64,000 nt of DNA from Glutamicibacter protophormiae. GTDB lineage: Bacteria > Actinomycetota > Actinomycetes > Actinomycetales > Micrococcaceae. Positions 51,272 to 59,639 of the stretch are shown in pieces (position 1 is the first letter of the stretch; every line of letters starts with the position of its first letter). Where the stretch lies: positions 62,001-126,000 of the forward strand of contig NZ_BMPH01000003.1 of NCBI RefSeq assembly GCF_014647495.1, written 5' to 3'. The translations under genes and the position numbers were made by a program. Below the pieces are notes generated by a model. That model saw nothing but the letters and a program-made list of their open reading frames with translations. It was not told the origin of the DNA and made no database searches.

Positions 51272-51664
51272 GTGGATGGTCTTCGTATTTGCTCTCGCCC
51301 AGCCTGCCGTGAAACGGCCCGCGCAACCCTCACCTATGTTTATGCGGATTCAACCGCGGTGCTGGGGCCGCTGGCGACCTATCCGGAGCCGCACTGCTAC
51401 GACCTGTGTGCCCGGCATGCCAACCGACTGACCGTGCCCAGCGGGTGGAGCCTGATCCGCGGCACCATTCCGGATGTCATCGAGCCCGAAGATGAGCTGA
51501 ACGCGCTGGTCGAAGCCGTACGGGAACACCGGCCGCGGGAACGCGCACCGCGCCATGCCGCCGACGTCGAGGCCGACGCCACCGAGTCGCGTGACCCGCG
51601 CGGCCCCCGCTTCGACGCCCGGGTGCGGCTGTCCGTGCTGCCTGATGCCACGGACAACCAGTAG
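51272..51664 (+). CDS. DUF3499 family protein
   Basis: 130 residues with two Cys pairs (LRICSRPACRETARATLTYV and CYDLCARHANRLTVPSGW) that suggest a zinc ribbon; this is the DUF3499 pattern. The C-terminal half is Arg/Glu-rich and likely disordered. GTG 51272 follows TAGACT (51259-51264) by seven bases, so leaderless translation is likely. Divergent from the metallopeptidase-like gene, its usual neighbour. Function unknown. Confidence 0.85.
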   Translation: MDGLRICSRPACRETARATLTYVYADSTAVLGPLATYPEPHCYDLCARHANRLTVPSGWSLIRGTIPDVIEPEDELNALVEAVREHRPRERAPRHAADVEADATESRDPRGPRFDARVRLSVLPDATDNQ

Positions 51665-51926
51665 CTCCCAGCCTTGTCCTGCGCCGTCACCGGCGCGCGC
51701 CGCTGCCAACGGATCCCCACCGGGGAGCCGGGCGGCGGCTTTTGCGTTTCCGCCGGGGCCAGCGGGCCGGGGAACGGAAGGTGTGGCGCACCCGGTGGGG
51801 AAATCAGGTGTGGCTATCCGCTGGATGCGAGTTTCTGCTGGATATGCTAAAGGCGCGAGGCCTGTCACCATGCCCGCAAGCCACCCCAAACATCACTTGA
51901 TCGCGCAAATTGCAGGAGGACTCCTC

Positions 51927-53393
51927 ATGGCTGAGGCTGCGAAGGACCCCGTAGGGGCCCCGGATCCCGGAACAACGCAGATGCCCAAGGCCTCGTTGAG
52001 CCAGAAGGCCGAAGAGCTTGCTGCTCGCCTGGAAGAGCACAAGAACAAGGCGCAGGCAGACGCCGCGGCCAAGGCCGCAGCCGAGCGCCGGGCCGCCGCC
52101 AAAGCCGTGATCAAGGGCGAAGCGCCCGCCTCCAAGCCGGAACCGGCGCGGCCGGCCGAGCAGAAGCCGGCCGCGGCAAAGCCTGCGGCCGCCGCCCAGC
52201 CTGTGCAGAAGCCGGCCCCGGCAAAGCCTGCGGGCCCCGCCGAACCGGTGCAGAAGCCGGCCCCCGCAAAGCCGGCAGCTGCCAAGCCTGCCCCTGCAGA
52301 GCCTGCCGCTGCGGCGCCCGCGAAGCCCGCAGCCAAGACCACCGTGCAGCCGGCAGTGAAGGCGGAGCCGTCCGCGGCTGCCGCCCCGGTTGCTTCCGAG
52401 AAGGCGGAGAACCCGGTGGAGGACATCATCCGGGCAATCAAGCTGCCCCACGAAATTGCGGCGGAAAAGGCCGCGAAGGCGCAATCAGCCCCGGCCCCCG
52501 CCGTGGCGGATGGCCCCGTGGTTCCGCCGGTGTCCGTGGCGCCCAAGGACGAAGCCAGCGCATCCACCGCGGCGGCCGTGGCCCAGGCCCGCTCCCGCGT
52601 TTTCGGCAGCTCGGGTCCCGAGGAGGAACCCTCGGAAGCCGCCTTGAAGCGGCGTGTGGCCCGTGAACGGGCCTTGAACTCCAAGCCGGCGATGGCCCGC
52701 CCGGCCCAGATCCTCGTCGCGGTGATCTTCCCGATCCTGACCCTGATCGCCGCTATCCGCCTGGTGGCGACCCCCGGTTTCCTCGCGCTGTCCTACGGCC
52801 GGCCGGGGTTCCCCGACGATCTCTTCGGGTTCAGCGCCGCCGAACGGCTTACCTACGGAAGCTACGGGGTCGACTACCTGAACAACTTTGCCGGTCCGGA
52901 ATTCCTCTCGGGGCTGGTGTTGCCCACGGGCTCTGCCATGTTCACCGCCGGGGAAGTCCAGCACATGGTGGACGTGAAGAACCTGATCGGTTTCGCCTAC
53001 GTCCTGGGCGCCTGCCTTGCCGTGCTGATGGCCATCGGCATCTGGTACCTGGCCAAGCGCTACGCCGGCGGCGTGCGCCGCGCGCTGTTCTCCGGGGCCA
53101 TCGCCACCCTGGTGCTGATTGCCGGACTGGTTGCCTTGGCGTTCATGGGCTGGCAGTCGTTCTTCAGCGACTTCCACGCGCTGTTCTTCTCCGAGGGCAG
53201 CTGGACATTCAGCATCAGCGACACCCTGATCCGCCTGTACCCGGAGCAGTTCTGGATGGATTCGGCCGTGGCCGTCGCCGGGCTGATCCTGCTGGCCGTG
53301 ATCATCGTGCTGATCACCTGCTGGCCCACCGGGCGCCGCCGCGAAGCGGCCCGCCTGCGCCAGGAAGCGCGCGCCTTCGGACTGGGCGGCTAG
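51927..53393 (+). CDS. TIGR01906/DUF1461-type membrane protein with long Ala/Pro/Lys N-terminus
   Basis: 488 residues. Residues ~30-250 are low-complexity, with repeats of the type KPAPAKPAAA and QKPAPAKPAG; then a first membrane helix (ILVAVIFPILTLIAAIRLV), an extracytoplasmic segment with YGRPGFPDDLFGFSAAERLT (TIGR01906 signature), and three further helices. AGGAGG (51914-51919) precedes ATG 51927. An open frame continues upstream but without ribosome site or conservation-like sequence. The repetitive N-terminus is much longer than in typical family members. Function unknown. Confidence 0.82.
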   Translation: MAEAAKDPVGAPDPGTTQMPKASLSQKAEELAARLEEHKNKAQADAAAKAAAERRAAAKAVIKGEAPASKPEPARPAEQKPAAAKPAAAAQPVQKPAPAKPAGPAEPVQKPAPAKPAAAKPAPAEPAAAAPAKPAAKTTVQPAVKAEPSAAAAPVASEKAENPVEDIIRAIKLPHEIAAEKAAKAQSAPAPAVADGPVVPPVSVAPKDEASASTAAAVAQARSRVFGSSGPEEEPSEAALKRRVARERALNSKPAMARPAQILVAVIFPILTLIAAIRLVATPGFLALSYGRPGFPDDLFGFSAAERLTYGSYGVDYLNNFAGPEFLSGLVLPTGSAMFTAGEVQHMVDVKNLIGFAYVLGACLAVLMAIGIWYLAKRYAGGVRRALFSGAIATLVLIAGLVALAFMGWQSFFSDFHALFFSEGSWTFSISDTLIRLYPEQFWMDSAVAVAGLILLAVIIVLITCWPTGRRREAARLRQEARAFGLGG

Positions 53394-53408
53394 AGAGCAC
53401 ACGGGCTG

Positions 53409-53463
53409 AAAAGCACGCAGGCTGGTCCACCACGAATCGTGGTGGACCAGCCTGCGTGCTTTT
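53409..53463. terminator. Exceptionally long bidirectional terminator
   Basis: A ~25-bp perfect inverted repeat (53410-53434 and 53438-53462; inner part GGCTGGTCCACCACG) with a three-base centre AAT, flanked by A4 and T4, between convergent genes. Confidence 0.92.
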
Positions 53464-53478
53464 GCGGGGGAGCTGGCC

Positions 53479-55320
53479 CTAGCGCTGGTAGAGCTCGTCG
53501 GCGCGCTGCGCGAAATCGCGGAGCACGTCATGGCGCTTCAGCTTCAGCGTGCTGGTCAGATGCCCCGACTCCTCGGTGAACTCCACCGGAAGCACCACGA
53601 ACTTGCGGATGGATTCGGCCTTGGAGACGGTGGAATTCGCGAGGTCGAGGTAGCTTTGCACTTCCTGGATCACCTGGGGATTCGCTGCTGCCTCGGCCAG
53701 CGACATGGGTCCGAGCCCCTGCGCCTTGGCCCAGAGCACCAGTTCCTCCGGGTCCAAGGACACCATGGCGGCGATGAACGGCCGGTTTTCCCCGACCAGC
53801 ACGCACTGCGCCACGATGCGCCCGGCACGGACCATTTCCTCCAGCGGGCCGGGGGAGACGTTCTTGCCGCCCGCGGTGACAATCAGCTCCTTCTTGCGGC
53901 CGGTGACCTTCAGGTAGCCGGCGTCGTCCAGCATGCCGGTGTCGCCGGTCTTGAAATAGCCCTCCGCATCGAATGCTTCGGCGCTGGCCGCGGGATTCTG
54001 GTGGTATCCGGAGAAGACGCCGATGCCCTTGATCAGGATTTCGCCGTCCTCGGCGATCCTGATGCTGGTGCCCGGGATCGGGCGGCCCACGGTGCCCACC
54101 CGGGTGCGGGTGGCCTGGTTGACGGTGGCCGGGGCTGTGGTTTCGGTCAGGCCGTAGCCTTCGACCAGCTGGATGCCGGCCCCGCGGAAGAAGTGCGCCA
54201 GATCCTCGTTCAATGCGCTGGCTCCGGAAATTGCGTAGCCGCAGTCGCCGCCGAAGACCGCCCGCAGCTTCGGGTAGAGCACCTTGTTGAACAGCGCGTA
54301 CCGGGCGCGCAGCCCCAGCGGCAGGCGGGCCTTCTGGCCGCGGGCCCTGGCATCGCGGATCCGGGAGACCGCGATGGCGGTCTGCTCGGCCTTCAGGAAC
54401 AGCTCGCCCTTGCCGCCCGCCTCGGCCGTGGACAGCGCGGCGGTGCGGATCTTCTCGAACACGCGCGGGACTGCCAGCAGGAAGCCCGGCTTGATCGCGG
54501 CCATGTCCTGGGCCAGGGTGGCGGTGGAATTCGAATGCGCGATGACGGTGCCGCCGTGGATGCAGGTCTGCTGGACTGCGCGGGCCAGCACATGGGCCAG
54601 CGGGAGGAACATCAGGGTGCGGCGTCGGTCGCCGAGGATGTCGTCCATATGAGCTGCGAGGTTGTGCGCGACCAGCGCGAAGTTCGCGTGGGTCATGTTG
54701 CAGCCCTTGGGGCGGCCGGTGGTGCCGGAGGTGTAGACCATGGTCGCGGTATCGGACAGCTTCATGGACGCACGGCGCTGCTCGATGAGCTGTTCATCGA
54801 CGTCGTGCGGGTCGGCCAGCAGCTTGTGCAGTCCCACCGAGGGGATCAGTTCCTTGTTGGAACCGTCGGAGCCTTCGAACATGTGGGTGATGACCGGTTC
54901 GCCCAGCTGGGCGGCGGCCTGGCGCACGTGCGAGCGCAGCTCGTGGTCCTCTGCGAACACCACGCGCGCCCCGGAATCACGCAGGATCCATTCAATCTGG
55001 AACGGGCTGGAGGTTTCGTAGATCGGCACGGAGATTCCGCCGGCGAACCAGATGGCCTCCTCGGCCAGCGCCCACTCGTAGCGGGTCCGCGAGATGATGG
55101 CGACCTTCCCGCCGGGCTGCAGCCCGTCGGAGACCAGCTTCATGGCCAGCCGCTTGACATCCGCCAGGAAGCGGTCGGCGGTCACCTCATGCCACGAACC
55201 CGAGCGCTGGACCATGAACAGGGCCTGCCCGCCGGATGCCGCAACGCGGTCCACCAGCAGGTTGGTGGCGTTCACCTCGGGCGCCAAATCCGTCAGTTGC
55301 TCGACGTGCACTTCTTGCAT
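53479..55320 (-). CDS. Long-chain acyl-CoA synthetase (AMP-dependent, FadD15-like)
   Basis: 613 residues of the ANL superfamily. Core motifs: MVYTSGTTGRPKGCNMTHAN (ATP-binding P-loop), VEGYGLTETTAPATVNQ, and YFKTGDTGMLDDAGYLKVTGRKKELIVTAGGKNVSP (hinge and C-terminal subdomain, A8 region). It activates fatty acids to acyl-CoA through an acyl-AMP. ATG 55320 (MQEVHVEQL) has AAGGAA at 55331-55336 (minus strand); ATG 55341 is seven codons further upstream but has no clear ribosome site. Confidence 0.92.
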   Translation of the reverse strand: MQEVHVEQLTDLAPEVNATNLLVDRVAASGGQALFMVQRSGSWHEVTADRFLADVKRLAMKLVSDGLQPGGKVAIISRTRYEWALAEEAIWFAGGISVPIYETSSPFQIEWILRDSGARVVFAEDHELRSHVRQAAAQLGEPVITHMFEGSDGSNKELIPSVGLHKLLADPHDVDEQLIEQRRASMKLSDTATMVYTSGTTGRPKGCNMTHANFALVAHNLAAHMDDILGDRRRTLMFLPLAHVLARAVQQTCIHGGTVIAHSNSTATLAQDMAAIKPGFLLAVPRVFEKIRTAALSTAEAGGKGELFLKAEQTAIAVSRIRDARARGQKARLPLGLRARYALFNKVLYPKLRAVFGGDCGYAISGASALNEDLAHFFRGAGIQLVEGYGLTETTAPATVNQATRTRVGTVGRPIPGTSIRIAEDGEILIKGIGVFSGYHQNPAASAEAFDAEGYFKTGDTGMLDDAGYLKVTGRKKELIVTAGGKNVSPGPLEEMVRAGRIVAQCVLVGENRPFIAAMVSLDPEELVLWAKAQGLGPMSLAEAAANPQVIQEVQSYLDLANSTVSKAESIRKFVVLPVEFTEESGHLTSTLKLKRHDVLRDFAQRADELYQR

Positions 55321-55410
55321 GGAAGTTGATTCCTTCGACATCGTTGGTGACGCGTTCCATAGGAAAACCGCATCTATTGGTGGTTTGCGGGGCGCGCAAA
55401 CCTCCGGGGA

Positions 55411-57021
55411 CTACCCCCAGTTGGGGATCCAGAGCAGCGCGCGCCAGTACTCATCGGCGATCAGCTCGCCGCTCCAAATTGGCCAGAAAAGGGCGGAAAC
55501 CAGGAGCAGCACTGCCAGGAACACGGAGACCGCGGCAATTCTGGGGCGTAGAGCTGCGCCCCGGCGCGGATCGCTGGAAATGAACTTCCCTATCATATAC
55601 GTCAGCGCGAGGACCATGGCCGGAACCATCGGCAGGGTGTAGAAGAAATACATGGTGCGCTCGGGGTACATCAGCCAGGGCAGGAAGCCGGCGGCGCCGG
55701 CCGAGAGGATGGCCCCGGCGCGCCAGTCCCGCGCGCCGATCCACCAGAGGACCAGCAGCAGCATGCTCAGCGAGCAGGCCCACCACATCACCGGGTTCGG
55801 CAGATCCGTGATGACCTCGGTGCAGCGCGAGACATCGCATCCGTTGACGCCCTGGTCGTAGCCTTCGAAATAGAACATCACGGGGCGTCCGGCGAAAGGC
55901 CAGGTCCACGGGGAGGACTGCCAGCCATGTGCGGACCCCAGGCCCGTGTGGAAGGTGTAGCCGGCCTGGTGGTATTCCCACAGCGAGCGCAGCGGTGCCG
56001 GCAGCCAGCCGACTCCCTCGCCGGGATGCTCCTCGGCCCAGTGCCGGTAGCGTCCGCCGCTGGTGGCGAACCAGCCGGCCCAGGTGGAAAGGTAGGTCAG
56101 CAGGACCACGGGCATCATGGCCACGAAGGCGTAGGCGCCATCGCGGGTCAGCGCCGAGCTGAACCATTTGTGGATGCCGGCGGTGCGCCGTGCGGAGAAG
56201 TCCCAGAGCACCGCCATGACGCAGAACACCGCGACAAACGAGAGCGCCGACCATTTCACGCCGACCGCGCAGCCGAGCATCACCGCCGCGGCAAGCCGCC
56301 ACGGCCGCCACCAGAGCATGGGGCCGTGGGCCAGCAGGAAATCATCGGGCCGGTTGCCGGCCGGCACCGCGAGTTTCCTGGCCAGGGACAGCCGTCCCTG
56401 GGCCCGGTCCTTGAGCAACGCGTAGAACGCGGCGGCGACGAAGAACATCAGGAAGATGTCCAGCAGCGCGGTGCGCGACATGACAATCGAGTGCCCGTCG
56501 ACGGCCATCAGCAGCCCGGCAACGCCGGCCAGGTAGTGCGAGCCGAACAGCAGTCGGGCGCTGAGCGTGACGAGCAGGACCGCCAGCGTGCCGAACAGCG
56601 CAGCGGAGAAACGCCAGCCCATGCCGTTGAAGTCCCCGAACAGCAGCATGCCCAGGCCAATCAGCCACTTGCCCAACGGCGGGTGCACCACAAAGGACGG
56701 ATCGCTGGTCAGCCGCGGATCGCCGGCGATGAACTGCGCGTTGACGTCCTCTTCCCACTCGCGTTCATAACCGCTTTGCAGCAGCGAATAGGCGTCCTTG
56801 ACGTAGTACGTCTCGTCGAAGATCAGCATGTGGGGATGCGACAGGTTGATGAAACGCAACAGCCCTGCAATGAGCGTGACCGCCAGCGGTATGATCCACA
56901 TCAGCGGCCCCCGGGGAGCCGTTGCGGTCAGCAGCCGAAGTTTCAGGCTCTCCAAGGTGAAGGCCTGGCGGGCAGATCGCACGTGACCGGTGTCCGGGGT
57001 TTGCAAGGCAAGGGGGCTCAT
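55411..57021 (-). CDS. pmt: Dolichyl-phosphate-mannose protein O-mannosyltransferase
   Basis: 536 residues, GT39 family. About 11 membrane helices; first loop contains FDETYYVKDAYSLLQSGYER (catalytic Asp-Glu) and HPPLGKWLIGLGMLLFGDFN, both Pmt signatures; the last loop has YPERTMYFFYTLPMVPAMVL. It transfers mannose from polyprenyl-phosphomannose to Ser/Thr of secreted proteins. ATG 57021 with TAGCAT eight bases upstream. Divergent from rsmI, the conserved actinobacterial arrangement. Confidence 0.92.
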   Translation of the reverse strand: MSPLALQTPDTGHVRSARQAFTLESLKLRLLTATAPRGPLMWIIPLAVTLIAGLLRFINLSHPHMLIFDETYYVKDAYSLLQSGYEREWEEDVNAQFIAGDPRLTSDPSFVVHPPLGKWLIGLGMLLFGDFNGMGWRFSAALFGTLAVLLVTLSARLLFGSHYLAGVAGLLMAVDGHSIVMSRTALLDIFLMFFVAAAFYALLKDRAQGRLSLARKLAVPAGNRPDDFLLAHGPMLWWRPWRLAAAVMLGCAVGVKWSALSFVAVFCVMAVLWDFSARRTAGIHKWFSSALTRDGAYAFVAMMPVVLLTYLSTWAGWFATSGGRYRHWAEEHPGEGVGWLPAPLRSLWEYHQAGYTFHTGLGSAHGWQSSPWTWPFAGRPVMFYFEGYDQGVNGCDVSRCTEVITDLPNPVMWWACSLSMLLLVLWWIGARDWRAGAILSAGAAGFLPWLMYPERTMYFFYTLPMVPAMVLALTYMIGKFISSDPRRGAALRPRIAAVSVFLAVLLLVSALFWPIWSGELIADEYWRALLWIPNWG

Positions 57022-57088
57022 CAAGAGTCATGCTACCGGCGAGCTTGGCAGAATGTGCGCTTTTCCCACATCGCGTAGGCTAAAGAAT

Positions 57089-57949
57089 GTGCAGAACTCA
57101 GAGAATGAGGGCGTCATCGTCCTGGGAGCCACCCCGATAGGCAATTTGTCCGACGCGTCCCCGCGCCTGAAGGAAATCATGCTGAGCGCGGATATCATCG
57201 CCGCGGAGGACACCAGGAACTTCCACCACCTGGCCAACGCCCTGGGGTTGAAGATCAGTGCCAGGGTCATGAGCTTGCATGAACACAACGAGGCCCACAA
57301 GCTCTCAGAGGTGCTGGAGCTGGCCAAGGCCGGGTCCACCATCCTGGTGGTTTCGGATGCCGGAATGCCCGCGGTTTCGGACCCCGGCTACCCGTTGGTG
57401 GCCGCCGCCTTGGACGAGGGAATCCGCGTTACCGCGGTGCCCGGCCCGTCCGCGGTGCTCACCGCCCTGGCCCTGTCCGGCCTGCCTACCGGCCGCTTCA
57501 CCTTCGAGGGATTCCTGCCGCGCAAAGCCGGCGAACGCCGCAAGCGGCTGGACGCGTTGCTGCACGAGGAGCGCACCATGGTGTTTTTCGAAGCACCTCA
57601 CCGCGTCGCAGATTTCCTGGAGGCGGCGATCGAGGCCTTCGGAGCCGACCGGCAGGCGGCGGTGGCCCGCGAACTGACCAAGAAGTTCGAGGAGGTCCGT
57701 CGCGACAGCCTGGGCGAATTGCACCGCTGGGCGCTTGGAGGGCTTCGCGGGGAAATCGTGGTGGTGGTCTCCGGTGCCCCCGAACCCGTTGCCGCCTCCA
57801 TCGAGGACCTGCTGCCCAAGGTCGCCGAACTCGTCGCCGCGGGAACCCGGATGAAGCAGGCCGTGGCGGATGTTGCCGAGCAGTTCGGGGTGAAGAAGCG
57901 GGACCTGTATGAAGCCGTCTTGGCCGAACGTAAGGTAAGTGAAATATAG
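57089..57949 (+). CDS. rsmI: 16S rRNA (cytidine(1402)-2'-O)-methyltransferase
   Basis: 286 residues of the tetrapyrrole-methylase-like fold: VLGATPIGNLSDASPRLKE, IIAAEDTRNFHHLANALGL, LVVSDAGMPAVSDPGYPLVA, AVPGPSAVLTALALSGLPTG and FEGFLPRKAGERRKRLDALL are all RsmI signatures. It methylates C1402 of 16S rRNA using S-adenosylmethionine. GTG 57089 is seven bases after TAGGCT (57076-57081), with no ribosome site, so leaderless translation is likely; an open frame upstream overlaps the divergent pmt start and is not used. Confidence 0.95.
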   Translation: MQNSENEGVIVLGATPIGNLSDASPRLKEIMLSADIIAAEDTRNFHHLANALGLKISARVMSLHEHNEAHKLSEVLELAKAGSTILVVSDAGMPAVSDPGYPLVAAALDEGIRVTAVPGPSAVLTALALSGLPTGRFTFEGFLPRKAGERRKRLDALLHEERTMVFFEAPHRVADFLEAAIEAFGADRQAAVARELTKKFEEVRRDSLGELHRWALGGLRGEIVVVVSGAPEPVAASIEDLLPKVAELVAAGTRMKQAVADVAEQFGVKKRDLYEAVLAERKVSEI

Positions 57950-58085
57950 CCGATTTGCCGTAGGCTGAATGCACAATGGATTCGCGCTTTCATAGTGCAA
58001 CGGGCGATTTACAGCGCACGCGTGGCAAGAATAGCGTTGGGATCAACGAAGATTAGCTTCATTTAGATTTTCAGGAGATGTGCGT

Positions 58086-59570
58086 ATGTCGATTACCGCT
58101 CAGCGCGAAGCCGAGTTGCTCGCCAAGGTGCCTACCGGCCTTTTGATCAACGGCGAATGGCGCGATGCCTCTGATGGCGGCACCTTTGACGTGCTTGACC
58201 CGGCCACCGGCGAGAAGCTTCTCACCCTGGCCAGCGCCACCAGCGAAGATGCCATGGCTGCCCTCGACGCCGCCGATGCAGTCCAGGCTGAGTGGGCCCT
58301 GACCGCTCCACGCGAGCGCGCCGAGATCCTGCGCCGCGCCTTCGATCTGGTCACCGAGCGCAAGGACGACTTCGCGCTGCTGATGAGCCTTGAAATGGGC
58401 AAGCCGCTGGCCGAGGCCTACGGCGAGGTCACCTACGGCGCCGAGTTCCTGCGCTGGTTCTCCGAAGAGACCGTGCGCCACTACGGCCGCTACATCACCA
58501 CTCCTGAGGGCAAGAACAAGGTCCTGGTCCAGCACAAGCCTGTCGGCCCGTGCCTGCTGATCACCCCGTGGAACTTCCCGCTGGCCATGGCCACCCGCAA
58601 GGTCGGCCCGGCAGTTGCCGCAGGCTGCACCATGGTGCTCAAGCCGGCCAAGCTGACCCCGCTGACCAGCCAGCTGTTCGCCGCCACCATGATGGAAGCC
58701 GGCCTGCCGGCAGGCGTGCTGAACGTGGTCTCCGGTGCTTCGGCCTCGAAGATCTCCGGTCCGCTGATGCAGGACGACCGCCTGCGCAAGGTCTCCTTCA
58801 CCGGCTCCACCCCGGTGGGCAAGCAGCTGATGAAGGACGCCGCAGACAAGGTGCTGCGCACCTCGATGGAACTGGGCGGCAACGCGCCGTTCATCGTCTT
58901 CGAGGACGCCGATCTGGATGCCGCAGTCGAGGGCGCCATGGCCGCCAAGATGCGCAACATGGGCGAAGCCTGCACCGCGGCCAACCGCTTCCTGGTGCAC
59001 CAGGACGTGGCCGAGGAATTCACCGCCAAGTTCGCCGCGGCGATGAAGGCGCTGAAGCCGGGACGCGGCACCGAAGCCGACTCCACCGTCGGCCCGCTGG
59101 TCGAGGAGAAGGCCCGCGACGAGGTCCACGCCTTGGTCGAGGCGGCCGTGGCCAGCGGCGCCACCGCCCTGGTCGGCGGTGCCCCGGTTGAAGGCCCGGG
59201 CTACTTCTACCAGCCGACCGTGCTGGTCAACGTGGCCAACGACGCGCAGATCCTGGGCCAGGAGATCTTCGGTCCGGTCGCCCCGGTGACCACCTTCACC
59301 TCTGAAGAGCACGCCATCAAGCTGGCCAACGCCTCGGAGTACGGCCTGGCGTCGTACATCTACTCCAAGGACTTCAGCCGCCTGTTCCGCGTGGCAGAGC
59401 AGATCGAATTCGGCCTGGTCGGATTCAACGCCGGCGTGATCTCCAACGCCGCCGCGCCGTTCGGCGGAGTGAAGCAGTCGGGCCTGGGCCGCGAGGGCGG
59501 CGCCGAGGGCCTGGCCGAGTACACCACCGTGCAGTACATCGGCATCGCCGATCCGTACGCAGCCAAGTAG
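58086..59570 (+). CDS. gabD: NAD(P)-dependent succinate-semialdehyde dehydrogenase
   Basis: 494 residues of the aldehyde dehydrogenase superfamily. Cofactor site LLITPWNFPLAMATRKVGPA and KPAKLTPL, catalytic Glu in MELGGNAPFIV, catalytic Cys in NMGEACTAANRFLV, and the C-terminal APFGGVKQSGLGREGGAEGL. The SSADH type is suggested by GKPLAEAYGEVTYGAEFLRW and SEYGLASYIYSKDFSR. It oxidises succinate semialdehyde to succinate in GABA catabolism. AGGAG lies eight bases before ATG 58086. Substrate assignment is by family resemblance. Confidence 0.9.
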   Translation: MSITAQREAELLAKVPTGLLINGEWRDASDGGTFDVLDPATGEKLLTLASATSEDAMAALDAADAVQAEWALTAPRERAEILRRAFDLVTERKDDFALLMSLEMGKPLAEAYGEVTYGAEFLRWFSEETVRHYGRYITTPEGKNKVLVQHKPVGPCLLITPWNFPLAMATRKVGPAVAAGCTMVLKPAKLTPLTSQLFAATMMEAGLPAGVLNVVSGASASKISGPLMQDDRLRKVSFTGSTPVGKQLMKDAADKVLRTSMELGGNAPFIVFEDADLDAAVEGAMAAKMRNMGEACTAANRFLVHQDVAEEFTAKFAAAMKALKPGRGTEADSTVGPLVEEKARDEVHALVEAAVASGATALVGGAPVEGPGYFYQPTVLVNVANDAQILGQEIFGPVAPVTTFTSEEHAIKLANASEYGLASYIYSKDFSRLFRVAEQIEFGLVGFNAGVISNAAAPFGGVKQSGLGREGGAEGLAEYTTVQYIGIADPYAAK

Positions 59571-59585
59571 GCAGCCAGCATCAGC

Positions 59586-59630
59586 AGCTGGCGGGCGGCC
59601 CCTTTTGACAGGGGCCGCCCGCCAGCTTTT
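59586..59630. terminator. Strong terminator between convergent genes
   Basis: AGCTGGCGGGCGGCCCC (59586-59602) pairs with GGGGCCGCCCGCCAGCT (59611-59627) around TTTTGACA, followed by TTT. Confidence 0.92.
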
Positions 59631-59639
59631 TAACGCCGC

